DNA of 64,000 bases from Candidatus Nanoarchaeia archaeon (GCA_028717785.1 JAQUND010000005.1:1-64000), one strand, 5' to 3'. Counted from the stretch's first letter, positions 29,101 through 38,449 are shown. The notes: generated by a model from the sequence alone, not told the origin. Made by a program: numbers and translations.

Positions 29101-31770
29101 TGCTAATGAATATGAATAACCTTGAGTGCGTGGTTCAGCTGTAATAGAAAAAGCTGGTAATGGTTCTGGGCCAAAAGAAACATTATTTGACATTAGACCC
29201 TCAGGACTAAAACGCCCCGGAATATGTGTTGGAACTGTTTCATATCTCACTAAAGGTGCAGGTTTATTATAAACTCTTAAATCATTTATCACAGGTAATG
29301 AAATATGTAGAGGTTCTGTCCCGCCATTGCTAAAATCAGTTCCTGCAACATACGTATTGAACATAGGTGTTATATTAAGCACACTGCCGTGTTGTGCTAG
29401 ACAGTCTATTAGACTATCTCTATTAAGCGTTAGATTGTCGTATGCAGTTGTTTTTTGAATAATTACAGCATCTGACTCGCTTATATGATTTGCATAGGCT
29501 CCTCTATGATATCGAATTGCATTGTACTCTTGGTTCACCTTTGCAAGTTCTAGAGCTGCTAAATATTCCCAAGATTCTAATAATGTTTCGTTATCATATA
29601 GATGATTTTCAACTTGATCTAATAAATCCGGTTCGTCTTCAACATATTCTTCTTCTTTTAATAAAGCTGATTGTTCATCAACAGTTCTATCTATTACTCT
29701 TGGTGTCCCATCAAATTGATTACAAAATGTCGGGTAAAAGTAACTTAACATTTGAAATGAAACTTGAACATCTGATGTGTGTGATCCATTTAATGATCTA
29801 TCTGTAATTAAAAATCCAATATAATTTGCTATGCTTGTTGTTGCATGTACTCCTGTTGCCCAAAACAAACCGAAAGTACCACTATCCCTTGTAATAATAA
29901 ATCTTTTTCTTGAAGAATATTCGCATGTATATCTATCTACAGCAGCCACAGCAACATTAAGTGCATCTTGTATAGCTTCAGCTAAGCTAGATTCGCTATC
30001 ATAGACACCATGTGTAATAAAAGCTGTTATTTCAGTATCTGTGCTTTCAAAAAAGTCAATTTTGTCGTTGGTGTCATCTATTGTTATTTTCCCGTTAGGA
30101 TAAAGCCTTGGCAATCCTCTTGAACCATCGTCATAAATTTTTGTTGTTGTTGCATCAAAATCCTGAAAATTGGATTGAATATTTACTCCATCTAGCCTTT
30201 GAAATTCAATTTCAGGATAAGTATAAAGAATTGAATGACTCAAAGTGTCAGGATTTACAACAGAAGAAACTGTAATATTAGGAACTGTTGCAAGTCTATC
30301 ATGCAATTTTTGTAACGTTTCAAAAAACTCTTCATGGCCAATTTCTTCTTGGGGTGTCGTAAAACCAATCAAACTTCGAGCATCTCTATCAGGATCACTT
30401 GCTGGAAGAACATGAACTGAAGAACTAGTACCAAAAGTGCCACTATAGATAATAAATGTGTCACTATCAGTGAAATAGTGAACAGCTGCATTTTTAAAAC
30501 CACCAGTGCCCTTAATTCTTAATTGTGCTTCTATTGATTTGGCAACATCTTTTCCATTGTCAAGTCCTGAACAAAACAATGGTCCAAGCCTGTCATATCC
30601 TATATATCCAAGTGGTACAGATTGACTACCTGTCCAATCAAAACCAATATCATCATTATTGTATCCACGTTCTACATCAGAAAAACAAAGCCTGAAATCT
30701 GCTATTTTTATTTCGACAGCTTCACTATCAATTTCGACATTCAACAAATTATTTTGATATTTTCCTTGAATCATATATTGATCCGTAAAACCAAGCATAG
30801 ATCTTAAATCTTGACCCGAAGCATTTCTAACTTCCACGCTAGATGTTGGACCACCATGAGCAGCAATAATAGTAAAAGTTTGTATAGTAATATTAAATGC
30901 ACAAGTAGCAGCTTCTAAAGCAGGATCAGCTTGTTGTAATAAAAGCTGTATTGTTGATGCAAGAGCCGAGCCCTCTACTTGCACTATATTGTTGTAAGAA
31001 GCTAGCAATTCACTGTCTACAGGTAATGGCGTAATGAGATGTACTACACCTGTCGTATAATCATCAATTGTATAGTCTGTTCCTCTTACCAATGGAATCT
31101 CTAGTTCACCAGATAGAACTTTTAAAACATCTGACAATGGCGTAATAGGAATTTGTGTCAAATTTACGTCTGTTTCTGTTCCACTTGCTAATGGTACGAC
31201 AGATTCATCCGTCTGTATAATATTCGTGATGTCTGACACATCGACTTCAACATCCAATGTACCATCAAAACGAACAGCTAAATTCCTGTGATTAATATCA
31301 ATAGTAAAGATAGAAGAACTATGTTTTATTGACGTTGTCGATCCAAAACGATCTCTTGACCAAATATCAAAATTTATTCCACAAGGTTGTGATCTAGAAT
31401 AACCTCTCACAGGAAATAAAGGTACATTTACAATTTCAATGCTATTCTCTACAATTCTTAATCTTCCATTATTAATATAAAGTCTTGCTGGCAATCCAGA
31501 AGTATTTGAAATAGTAAAACCAGCTTCTTGCAATGGTTGTATTATAGAAGTTCCATTTAAACGTCGTAACTCTTCTTCAAATTCAAATATGTCAATATGA
31601 AAAGGATCAAGTTGTTTTTTAAAAGGTGTATCAATTAAAAGAAATCTTGCTATTTCAGTAGTTATAGTTACAGAAGATTCATTAATTTGTTGATTTTGAG
31701 CTTCTGTGTTTTCTCTTGTGTCTTTTAGATAATTAATATCATCCTGAGTCAAAGGCAAATTGAACGCCAT
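26140..31770 (-). CDS. Repeat-rich virion protein with hook-like modules, 1876 aa
   Basis: A very large baseplate-region protein. After a helical N-terminus (1-80) it carries many modules of 80-110 residues that combine a polar start (NDRIDFRE or NNKLKVDID), a helix such as LATQIQTRLNAVGASNYSV, and a hairpin RFTIISDG..GTGIFSLLW, ending with IGF. This helix/hairpin unit resembles repeats in flagellar hook-associated proteins (FlgK/FliD class). At least six copies are visible, some degenerate. A VNG-like module lies near residues 190-270. A helical linker (EEYVEDEPDLLDQVENHLYD) divides the protein near residue 710. The C-terminus is basic and helical. The ribosome binding site is GGGAG. Inference: a rod- or fibre-like baseplate component. 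Confidence 0.7.
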   Translation of the reverse strand: MAFNLPLTQDDINYLKDTRENTEAQNQQINESSVTITTEIARFLLIDTPFKKQLDPFHIDIFEFEEELRRLNGTSIIQPLQEAGFTISNTSGLPARLYINNGRLRIVENSIEIVNVPLFPVRGYSRSQPCGINFDIWSRDRFGSTTSIKHSSSIFTIDINHRNLAVRFDGTLDVEVDVSDITNIIQTDESVVPLASGTETDVNLTQIPITPLSDVLKVLSGELEIPLVRGTDYTIDDYTTGVVHLITPLPVDSELLASYNNIVQVEGSALASTIQLLLQQADPALEAATCAFNITIQTFTIIAAHGGPTSSVEVRNASGQDLRSMLGFTDQYMIQGKYQNNLLNVEIDSEAVEIKIADFRLCFSDVERGYNNDDIGFDWTGSQSVPLGYIGYDRLGPLFCSGLDNGKDVAKSIEAQLRIKGTGGFKNAAVHYFTDSDTFIIYSGTFGTSSSVHVLPASDPDRDARSLIGFTTPQEEIGHEEFFETLQKLHDRLATVPNITVSSVVNPDTLSHSILYTYPEIEFQRLDGVNIQSNFQDFDATTTKIYDDGSRGLPRLYPNGKITIDDTNDKIDFFESTDTEITAFITHGVYDSESSLAEAIQDALNVAVAAVDRYTCEYSSRKRFIITRDSGTFGLFWATGVHATTSIANYIGFLITDRSLNGSHTSDVQVSFQMLSYFYPTFCNQFDGTPRVIDRTVDEQSALLKEEEYVEDEPDLLDQVENHLYDNETLLESWEYLAALELAKVNQEYNAIRYHRGAYANHISESDAVIIQKTTAYDNLTLNRDSLIDCLAQHGSVLNITPMFNTYVAGTDFSNGGTEPLHISLPVINDLRVYNKPAPLVRYETVPTHIPGRFSPEGLMSNNVSFGPEPLPAFSITAEPRTQGYSYSLADPDGYLVTVPADTSATIIGSNYGPFDFSAGDTLSMRIDGGSNQTATFNALPGYTESRIAVSNQFIIRSSVNDGIDFRESPSVELTTIIPAGAYTGATLATQIQTRLNAVGASNYSVNYNISVPNRFTIISDGAGGTGIFSLLWATGTNASSSIAYTIGFNIVDNTGNMVYYSENDTIFPVVDNVNNVFRIAIDGQLSADLIIIPQNRYTISTLIAEMVTQISNDPNFDSSDFTITNPGSRVRITSTLLGNSSRIDVYEGSYDFLRTVALDGDAPVYGGSDVLDINNVTVDEVVAVLNAEISGISASNDSNRVRITTLSATGTTSSVEITGGTCRTIIGFSLTTNFGADQNNKLKVDIDSDLLRDPIGVITSSTVTLGPAMAASIQNGLRALGGGGYTEAVCTFNETTAWQTFTNQLRIISGSFDAGSTVNVTDATIKIVAGQNDRIDFRENITTTLSAYITAGFYNPIILAQEIQTQMNAVGNNTYSVTYASSKFTISSDGVYLDLLLNSPATIASIMGFYAIVYTGEVFYTGVGNVKWGSCDGELGFDGQVTEPGHTLISANLTISDAIFMVRIYWADHGGGNRLDLNINMLVPSTNTIKGLIDEILTHGFYITNGGYSPAFLLSRIPQLFRIADGDTLVISANSGPNQTYTFNAVRASVVSDSRPHTRVYGGNLQINLNNIQTITISLGTQLSPEDIAAKIQQEVRAQSLGHACFALFECVYYRDPMNYNEGRYFLFSGTGGSASYIHVLNNGIAGDLGLADKDSTQPGQTPGSGNVADNCNVTANEIVTNIMSQTHTGFEAQVAHTYYVKLISTATDSTSRLQVGSSLAAKIGFDIGINSEAYPSVDLLTIASASLININNHNITSPTIYTVMRGWDTTKGNVTITYVTADNTKTSVRRSILTTRQSTITARKPQISVRANEIIAALTPALYNARKSQVNIRLNKKTGTYVKVGDKLNQSDNNQSIVASNIQFINDINAILPQ

Positions 31771-31782
31771 TAAAACTCTCCC

Positions 31783-32373
31783 TTATGTAAGTTTTCCCAT
31801 ATCAATACCAGTCATTGGATTTGGAGGATACCCAGCACCAACAATAGTAGTCATTACAATTCCTGATGACAGAATTGTATTACAAATTCCATTACCAATT
31901 GCATTTGCTAATTGCGGCGCCTTTGAACCAGTAAAACCAACTGCAGTAAACATTCCCATTATGCTAGATCCCATTGCTGGTCCTGCAATACCAACTATTT
32001 TTCCAGTACCTGTTCCAACTGCCATACCTACGCTTGATGAATTAACAATTCCCATTGCAATAAAAGAGGCAAAAGCATTCCCAATTGCATTAGATAATTG
32101 TAATGCTTTTGAACCAGTGAAACCAACTGCAGTCATCATCCCCATAATATTTGTTGCAGTTACCGGACCAACAATACCTTGCACAAAACCAGTACCTACA
32201 CCTGCACCTGTACCAACCCCTACACTTACGCCTTGATAAAAAGCTGATGCAAGTAAATAATTAGCGACGCCATTACCAATTGCATTTGCTAATTGTGGTA
32301 ATTTAGAGCCAGTAAATCCTACAGCAGAGAACTGTGTCATAAGTAATCCAGTGAATACGGGCCCTGCTAACAT
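31783..32373 (-). CDS. Three-repeat glycine-rich hydrophobic protein, 196 aa
   Basis: Three tandem repeats of about 62 residues, each beginning near VGFTGSK(L/A)PQLANAIGN and continuing through a small-residue, Gly/Ala/Val-rich segment (VGVGTGAGVGTG; VGMAVGTGTGKI) to an MGM(F/M)TA end. The product is nearly free of charge and could form membrane-interacting or tightly packed oligomeric helices. It would normally follow the spike gene, but the nuclease gene lies between them; it overlaps the nuclease stop by 7 bases. Position suggests a tail-tip or membrane-contact protein that acts with the hub and spike during DNA entry. I do not recognise a named family. Confidence 0.7.
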   Translation of the reverse strand: MLAGPVFTGLLMTQFSAVGFTGSKLPQLANAIGNGVANYLLASAFYQGVSVGVGTGAGVGTGFVQGIVGPVTATNIMGMMTAVGFTGSKALQLSNAIGNAFASFIAMGIVNSSSVGMAVGTGTGKIVGIAGPAMGSSIMGMFTAVGFTGSKAPQLANAIGNGICNTILSSGIVMTTIVGAGYPPNPMTGIDMGKLT

Positions 32374-33623
32374 AATGTTTCTTCACGATAAGGAATATTA
32401 TGTTTTGCTTTATAATGACTCCCAAAACCTTGATAGTGTATGTATTCACCACATCTAATACATTTTTTATGTTTTCTTGACTTTGATTTATCTAAATTAA
32501 GAGCTTTTATGTAACTTTCAATACAAAGAACAGGTACTTTAAAAAATTCTGATAATTTATCATTTGGCTCACCATTATAAAACTTTTTTATAAAAATCTC
32601 TTTTTGATTCTCTAATTTTTGTATTATTAAACTACCTCTTCTTTTTCTATTTCTTTCTTTTTTTCTTAAAGATGTTTTCTCTTGTTCTTCTTGCATTGTT
32701 CTAAGATTGTTAGAATCTATCAAGATTTGTTTGACTATATCTCTTGGTATATGTAATTTTTTTGCAATAGATGAGTATGCTTGATTATCTTTGTAAAGTT
32801 TGCAAACAATATACTTGAACTTATTTTTTTGCTCTTCAATAAGTTTTACATTTTTCTTTCTTTTTGATTTTAACCCTAATCTCAAAAAAATCTTAGATGC
32901 TAAACCTTTAGGTAAATCATATTTATGCTTTATATCAATCTGATTAAGACTTAGAATTTTTACGTCATCTTCAATATTTTTTCCTAACTTGTTAATATAA
33001 TAATCGAGTCTATATTTTAAATATTCTTTAGACCCGACTTTAGGTATTTTATATATTCCATACAATATATTTACTAAGTGTTTGCTGACATTTAATTCGT
33101 TAGCTATTTTTTCGATGCTCTTTGATTCTCCTATATTTTCTTTAATGAATTGTTCTTTAGAAATTTTATTTTTTAACTCACTGATATAATATTTTTTGTT
33201 TTTTAAATCGTATCTAAACTCTTCAATATTAATTTTTAATTGTCGATCAATGTCCCAAACTGACATGTCTTCAAGAATATTTTTCGTATAGATATTAAGT
33301 TTTAAATTCGGATATGTTTCTTTTATAATTGCAAGTTTCTCTTTTGCTTCCTCTGGAAAATAACCTTTGATTTCTATAAACTCATCAAATTCTGGTAAAT
33401 AAAAATCTGGATGATAATATGTTATTCTTCCACTTTTTGTAACATATTTAAAATTTTCAACACCAGTATGACATAAAAATTTTATATTTTTACTTTCTAA
33501 CCATAACCCAAATTTAAACTCAAACGAACCCTGAAAATGATATCCTTTATAAAAATACCAATGAGTATTAGAATAGTTTGCAATTTTATTTTGTGAAAAA
33601 CTATGGTGCTTTGTGTTTTGCAT
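32367..33623 (-). CDS. Homing-type PD-(D/E)xK nuclease with zinc finger
   Basis: A 418-residue lysine/asparagine-rich protein. Residues 28-90 carry a nuclease core: GSFEFKFGLWLE, then HPDFYLPEFD and EFIEIKGYF, which give E35, D73, E84 and K86 of a PD-(D/E)xK arrangement, as in phage free-standing homing endonucleases of the Vsr/I-Bth0305I or MutH-like type. The middle has repeated helix-turn-helix-like segments (IEKIANELNVSKHLVNILYG; SIAKKLHIPRDIVKQIL). The C-terminus has a C2H2-like finger (CIRCGEYIHYQGFGSHYKAKH). No strong ribosome binding site precedes ATG 33623, 3 bases after the spike gene. Its lower-GC, lysine-rich composition contrasts with the neighbouring structural genes, so it is probably an intruder. 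Confidence 0.8.
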   Translation of the reverse strand: MQNTKHHSFSQNKIANYSNTHWYFYKGYHFQGSFEFKFGLWLESKNIKFLCHTGVENFKYVTKSGRITYYHPDFYLPEFDEFIEIKGYFPEEAKEKLAIIKETYPNLKLNIYTKNILEDMSVWDIDRQLKINIEEFRYDLKNKKYYISELKNKISKEQFIKENIGESKSIEKIANELNVSKHLVNILYGIYKIPKVGSKEYLKYRLDYYINKLGKNIEDDVKILSLNQIDIKHKYDLPKGLASKIFLRLGLKSKRKKNVKLIEEQKNKFKYIVCKLYKDNQAYSSIAKKLHIPRDIVKQILIDSNNLRTMQEEQEKTSLRKKERNRKRRGSLIIQKLENQKEIFIKKFYNGEPNDKLSEFFKVPVLCIESYIKALNLDKSKSRKHKKCIRCGEYIHYQGFGSHYKAKHNIPYREETLC

Positions 33624-33626
33624 AAT

Positions 33627-35768
33627 TTATATAGATGCTTTTACTGTTTTACTCCCAATCAATGGGACTCCGCAAATAAAATCAAGATGAGAAATTCCAG
33701 AACCCGGACTTCCTGTGATTACTCCGCCCTTTGTAGGCATTTGCCCGATTTCTACTTGTGGTGCTACAAGTTTCAATTTTGTGCCACCTTTAACTGTCAC
33801 TGTTGTCATACCATTTATATCAACTGTTTGAGATGTAGAGTCAACTTTGACTTTTCCTGCTTTTGTCTTTATCGTAATATTGCCAGTTGTCACATCAACA
33901 ATGTTATCCCCAGCCTTTATAGTTATTTTCTTGTTTCCTTTCGTAAGATTTTCTAAAGAATCTCCAGCTTTAATTGTTTCTTTTTTACTGCCAGTCGTAA
34001 TATTAGTTACATGATCTCCGATTTTTATTTTATCTTCAAAACCTACATCTTTTTTAGTTATTATTTCGCGTTTAATATCGCCAAGTGTTACTTTTTCTTC
34101 AATATTACCATTCAACAAAGAAGTCTTCTTGTTGCCATTCATAAAACTTTCAACTCTAGAACCAGTAGTCAAATCATATTGGTCTGTAGTTTCATTTGGT
34201 AGGGCTGGAGTAAAAACACCCGGTGATCTTTCTAAATTACCGGTAATTTTCTGAACATTATTGTAACCTATTTGCTCTTGTTTATCTTTAACTACGACTT
34301 TCTTATATGAACCGCCATACGTATTATTCTTGTCATTGACATAACTTTCTTCTCTTGTGCCAAGTGACTCAACTTTGAATTTACCATGGACAGTCAATGT
34401 ATAATTGCCAGAAACTTCCATTCCATAGTTACCATCAACATATCCTATCTGATCGCCCTTTGTTTTTAATAAATAAGCGACACCATCTTTTGCAGGAGCC
34501 ATAACCTCTATATGTATACCATTATTTGACATTACATAAGCGCTCTTACCAGTTATATCCGAGCCAAGTGTTGCTCTTATACCCCCTTTTGTGTCCAGAA
34601 ACAAAGATCTGTTATCAATATTTTCAGCACCAATTACAAATTTTACAGAACCTTTGAATCCTGCTTCCCAACTTCTACCAGGGCCCAAAGGATGACGACC
34701 GGAAGAAGCTGGAAAATAAGTAAAAAGATGTCCTTCTTTATCTATATCAATTTGAGCAGTAGACATATGTCTAAAATGTAAAGTCGAAGCTAAAGTCGAA
34801 TATTCTTCAGGCATGCACTCTATATAATCTAAAGCAAATTCTGTCGCAACTGGTGTTCCAAAAATTTGAGAGCGTAGAACTTTAGCATATTTTGAAGAAT
34901 CTGTTTTGTCATTTCCTACCAAAGTACCCATGACAAAGGAAATATATGGAGAAAGGGGATCAACATCATAACCAGCATTTACTTCAGTAGCTCTCATTAT
35001 ACCGTCAGCCATTTCATAGAGCTCTGTTCTATGCTCTGTGAATGCTTTGCCACCAAGATGTATTGGATTGTTTGAATTCGTTACAAATTGGATTTTTTGA
35101 CCATTGGGAAGTGTTGTAGGTTGAAACGAAAAATCACTTTCTCCAGGCTCTCTTGCTATCATCCCATTCCAAGTTCGTGATGCCTGTGTATTGGTGTATA
35201 TTTGATTTGAAGAAAGGCGAATTGATTTATCAGCTGATCGAATTTCTATTTCATTAAGTTTTGAATCCGACAAATAAACATCTTCATCAAGATATAATTC
35301 TGCGCCTTGTGTAGATTCAAACTGGATCTCTCCAGGATAAATTTTACGTCTTTTTCCACGTACAACATTATACCCAATTTTTTCTCTAATCGTCTTGATT
35401 TCTTTAAGTGTTTGTGGTGTTTTATCGTTTCTTAAAAGACGATATTCTAACAATTGTTTTAAATTTCCATCTACAAAACCAAGAACTACAGGATCTTCCC
35501 AAGTATGCGATTGTCTAGCCCAGCCGCACAAAACCAAACTACCTTCTTCTGGCATAGCTCTAATCGACGATCTTGCTGAAGCAAAAGTAGTGGGTAATCT
35601 GACTAATTGATTATTTCCGGGTCCTTCTTCTAACCAGATTATATCAATATAACCTGTTTCATAATCAACTCTAGAAACATAGCCAAGACGAACAAATTTT
35701 GTTCTATCGACAAGTTTACCTCTATAAGGGCTCTCACCCTTACCTATTGGCTTTAGAGCATCATTCAT
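33627..35768 (-). CDS. Tail spike/central needle protein, 713 aa
   Basis: The puncturing spike of a contractile tail (gp5/VgrG/gpV-like role). Residues about 20-110 form an OB-fold-type domain (FVRLGYVSRVDYETGYIDII, LVRLPTTFASARSSI, PEEGSLVLCGWAR, DPVVLGFVDGN). Residues about 500-690 are a beta-helical shaft of short repeats such as GDSLENLTKGNKKITIKAGD and TTGNITIKTKAGKVKVDS, typical of triple-stranded spikes. The last 40 residues (GGVITGSPGSGISHLDF) could make a tip. It has no lysozyme motif that I can see. It follows the hub gene by 3 bases, the expected hub-then-spike order. Confidence 0.85.
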   Translation of the reverse strand: MNDALKPIGKGESPYRGKLVDRTKFVRLGYVSRVDYETGYIDIIWLEEGPGNNQLVRLPTTFASARSSIRAMPEEGSLVLCGWARQSHTWEDPVVLGFVDGNLKQLLEYRLLRNDKTPQTLKEIKTIREKIGYNVVRGKRRKIYPGEIQFESTQGAELYLDEDVYLSDSKLNEIEIRSADKSIRLSSNQIYTNTQASRTWNGMIAREPGESDFSFQPTTLPNGQKIQFVTNSNNPIHLGGKAFTEHRTELYEMADGIMRATEVNAGYDVDPLSPYISFVMGTLVGNDKTDSSKYAKVLRSQIFGTPVATEFALDYIECMPEEYSTLASTLHFRHMSTAQIDIDKEGHLFTYFPASSGRHPLGPGRSWEAGFKGSVKFVIGAENIDNRSLFLDTKGGIRATLGSDITGKSAYVMSNNGIHIEVMAPAKDGVAYLLKTKGDQIGYVDGNYGMEVSGNYTLTVHGKFKVESLGTREESYVNDKNNTYGGSYKKVVVKDKQEQIGYNNVQKITGNLERSPGVFTPALPNETTDQYDLTTGSRVESFMNGNKKTSLLNGNIEEKVTLGDIKREIITKKDVGFEDKIKIGDHVTNITTGSKKETIKAGDSLENLTKGNKKITIKAGDNIVDVTTGNITIKTKAGKVKVDSTSQTVDINGMTTVTVKGGTKLKLVAPQVEIGQMPTKGGVITGSPGSGISHLDFICGVPLIGSKTVKASI

Positions 35769-35771
35769 TTA

Positions 35772-37898
35772 TTATTCTTTCTCTATCGTAAAACCAAGAT
35801 TTTCAAGACTGACATTAGGTTTCATGTTTGCTGGCAATTCAGGAATACTTTTACTTGTGCCATAAACAATCATTCTCCCATTTTCTGAATCTAATGTGTA
35901 CATAACATTGTTTGGATCGACTTCAAGTTGCATTCGTTGTACATTCATTTCTAATGCTTTTGCTGCATTATCTTTTGTCGGGTCTGTTTTTTCTGGGGTT
36001 TTTATAGTACCTATAGGGTCATATTGCAAACCATACCCATAGGTAATGTATGGTTCAGCTCCTACCTGTCCTATAACTTCATACTGGTCGTAATCTGTTA
36101 TCTGAAATTCACCGTCTTTATTAGGTGTCACAGATGTATTAGCATAGGTTTGCCATGTTCCAAATTTTTCTTTTGATTTTAAATCTGTAGTAAAAATAGG
36201 TTCGACAATAGTCACATGTTCTTTTGCTCTTGGTGTACAAATAGAAGGCATAGAAACTTGTTTTACGAAATTATTTGTATCATTAGGCTCTGCTATAGAA
36301 TCCCCAACAATAACAACTTGTTCATCTTTTATCTCGCCTACATTTCTAAAAATTGAGTTCTTATTTTGTTTTTTTGTTCTTTCAGCTACAAGAGTTAATG
36401 TTGTCGTAAAAGTTCCACCAAATGTGAATCTATTTTCGATTCCTTTTATATAATAAAAAGCATCTCTTGAAGGTATGAAAACAGGGTACCCTAGCCGTAA
36501 TTCTGGGCGTCCCATTATTGTTACAGAACCTTGTCTGATAAGCGCATTTTGTCTAGCTAATTCAGCTCTTCCCCAAAACACACATTGTTCTGCAGAATGT
36601 AACCAGTTCATGCTTCTCTGCACCATTCTTTCTCCAAATTGTAGAGAAAGATACGGATCTCTAGCTGTTCCATTAGTGATTTCTTGATATCCCGAAACAT
36701 TCGCCAGAGTACCTGTAACATCAACACGTGTTATTACTTCAGATTCGCTTTGTATAAAATTCCAATTTATAATGTCCAAATCATGTATAATTGAGTTCAT
36801 ATTTTTTCTAACATCAAGATTATAAAATGGGAGCTTGAAAACAAGTTCGCCATTTACATCCATAAAAAATTCATAATGTATAGTCTCCTTCAATTCATTT
36901 GCTATTTCTAATTGACTTTTCTTTTCACTCTTTGCAATGGAAGGAGCTTGAGGAAAGCTTTGATAGACAATAGTATTAGATCCGAACATTCCTTGTAATT
37001 TCTCATTTTTTGTTTTGTCATCATAAGTCAATAGTTTAAAAACATCAATATCCATACGTTTTGTTTCAGGCCGAACTTGCAAAGCATAAATTTTTAAATG
37101 AGCACCAACTTCATTTAAACGTTTTGACCAATAGTACATCATTTCTTTTGTTGCAGCACTATCTCTTGCTTCACCCGAAACTTGAACTGTCTGATCTTTA
37201 GAATACAAATAATCACTAATAGGAGCCATTTGCAACATTGATGCTGTTGACAAAGCATTAAGAATCTCGGGTATGGTTTGTCCAGAAAAAAGATTACTAA
37301 ATATAGTTAGATATCTACCATTTGCTTTTACAGTTTTTCCTTCAAGAAATTTTCTAATATCTTCATCGTTCATACCCATCTGACCTAATTGTGCTTTCAG
37401 ATCTGTTTGTGTGCCCATAATTGACGGGTTGATTGATGCTAATGTTATTTGCCACCATCGCAAAATATCAGCACAAGAAACTGAAATTGTATGTACACCA
37501 TCACCATAATTTTCTGTCAAAGCTGTCACAACACCCCAGAAAGCTCTATAATAAGGAAATTTTTTCTCTCCATTGACTTCTTTCAAAAATCTGCCTCTGA
37601 AATAAATCTCTACTTCAGACATAATTTTCAAATTTGAATATTTTGAAACACCAGAAGTCAATGTTCTATATCTTCCGCCTCTATGTTCAGGATAAGAAAT
37701 CGTAAAACTTGCTGTTCCTGGGACAGAATCTGTGCTCAAACTCGTATTTATTTCAGTAATGTCTTGACGAATATCGAATTTCCCGCCCGAAGGATCTGTC
37801 AATAAATTAGAACCATTTATAAAAACTAAAGCATCAGGAGCAAGTTGTACAGTTTCAGGTTGCCTGTAAAAATCATTAAGAGAGCTTTGTGAACTCAT
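35772..37898 (-). CDS. Baseplate hub, gpD/gp27-like, 708 aa
   Basis: The hub is the ring between tail tube and spike. The N-terminal 330 residues fit this class: SFTISYPEHRG, a strand-rich part with VEIYFRGRFL, then AFWGVVTALTENYGDGVHTISVSCADILRWW (quoted here only as a region, residues 118-148), and later the RMDIDVFKLLTYDDK segment. The C-terminal third includes IRQGSVTIMGRPELRLGYPV, FYYIKGIENRF and TTTLTLVAERTK, matching the closing part of gpD-like proteins. The last 170 residues are an extension without a family. It directly precedes the spike gene. The hub call rests on pattern and order. Confidence 0.8.
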   Translation of the reverse strand: MSSQSSLNDFYRQPETVQLAPDALVFINGSNLLTDPSGGKFDIRQDITEINTSLSTDSVPGTASFTISYPEHRGGRYRTLTSGVSKYSNLKIMSEVEIYFRGRFLKEVNGEKKFPYYRAFWGVVTALTENYGDGVHTISVSCADILRWWQITLASINPSIMGTQTDLKAQLGQMGMNDEDIRKFLEGKTVKANGRYLTIFSNLFSGQTIPEILNALSTASMLQMAPISDYLYSKDQTVQVSGEARDSAATKEMMYYWSKRLNEVGAHLKIYALQVRPETKRMDIDVFKLLTYDDKTKNEKLQGMFGSNTIVYQSFPQAPSIAKSEKKSQLEIANELKETIHYEFFMDVNGELVFKLPFYNLDVRKNMNSIIHDLDIINWNFIQSESEVITRVDVTGTLANVSGYQEITNGTARDPYLSLQFGERMVQRSMNWLHSAEQCVFWGRAELARQNALIRQGSVTIMGRPELRLGYPVFIPSRDAFYYIKGIENRFTFGGTFTTTLTLVAERTKKQNKNSIFRNVGEIKDEQVVIVGDSIAEPNDTNNFVKQVSMPSICTPRAKEHVTIVEPIFTTDLKSKEKFGTWQTYANTSVTPNKDGEFQITDYDQYEVIGQVGAEPYITYGYGLQYDPIGTIKTPEKTDPTKDNAAKALEMNVQRMQLEVDPNNVMYTLDSENGRMIVYGTSKSIPELPANMKPNVSLENLGFTIEKE

Positions 37899-37906
37899 AA
37901 TTGCCT

Positions 37907-38449
37907 TTATCTTATTTGTTCAACGTTAAAAGTCTTAGTCACTTTAAATTCAAAAGTAAAATCTAAATTGAAAGGCATTGCGTCGTTCTCTGATAAAGAA
38001 AAAGCGATAAAATGTCCTCTATACAAAAAACCATTATAATTCAAGACAACCCTACCAACCGACTCTATTGTACAAGGATTTATTGCACCATCTGGTTTTG
38101 AATTTCTATTAGTACCATTATTCCTATAAATAGCTAAAAGTTTTGCAATATTTTCATAAGCTAATGTTTTTGTTCTATCAATTCTTGTAATACCTTTTTC
38201 TTCTGAAATAAACATGGCTGTCTTACCAGAAGCTGAAAGAACATCAAGTTCATCATGTTGTCCTTGAAAAATATAAGGTATATTAGTACCTGTCCATCGC
38301 ACTCGTTGTTCAGTAACCTTTGGAACATATCTTATTTCTAAAGACGTAGGATTAATAAGCAATGTCAATGGAGGAGGAGGATCATTGATATCAAGTTCAA
38401 AAACCATAGGTTTTACATTAAGTCGTCTTACTGTTGTTCTTCTAGACAT
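37907..38449 (-). CDS. Paralogous tail protein 2, 180 aa
   Basis: One of two adjacent, clearly homologous proteins. Shared features: an early LTLLINPTSLEIRY, then SASGKTAMFISEEKG, then LLAIYRNNG and a C-terminal AMPFNLDFTFEFKVTKTF; the neighbour has LTMLINPSNLDITY, SASGKTAMFVDSEEG, LLNIYKNNG and SMPFNLEYSFSFKAMK. The fold looks mostly beta. Proteins of this size next to the hub in contractile tails often link tube and baseplate (gp48/gp54 or LysM-type roles), but I cannot prove that. It overlaps the upstream copy by 8 bases and sits just ahead of the hub gene. Confidence 0.75.
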   Translation of the reverse strand: MSRRTTVRRLNVKPMVFELDINDPPPPLTLLINPTSLEIRYVPKVTEQRVRWTGTNIPYIFQGQHDELDVLSASGKTAMFISEEKGITRIDRTKTLAYENIAKLLAIYRNNGTNRNSKPDGAINPCTIESVGRVVLNYNGFLYRGHFIAFSLSENDAMPFNLDFTFEFKVTKTFNVEQIR

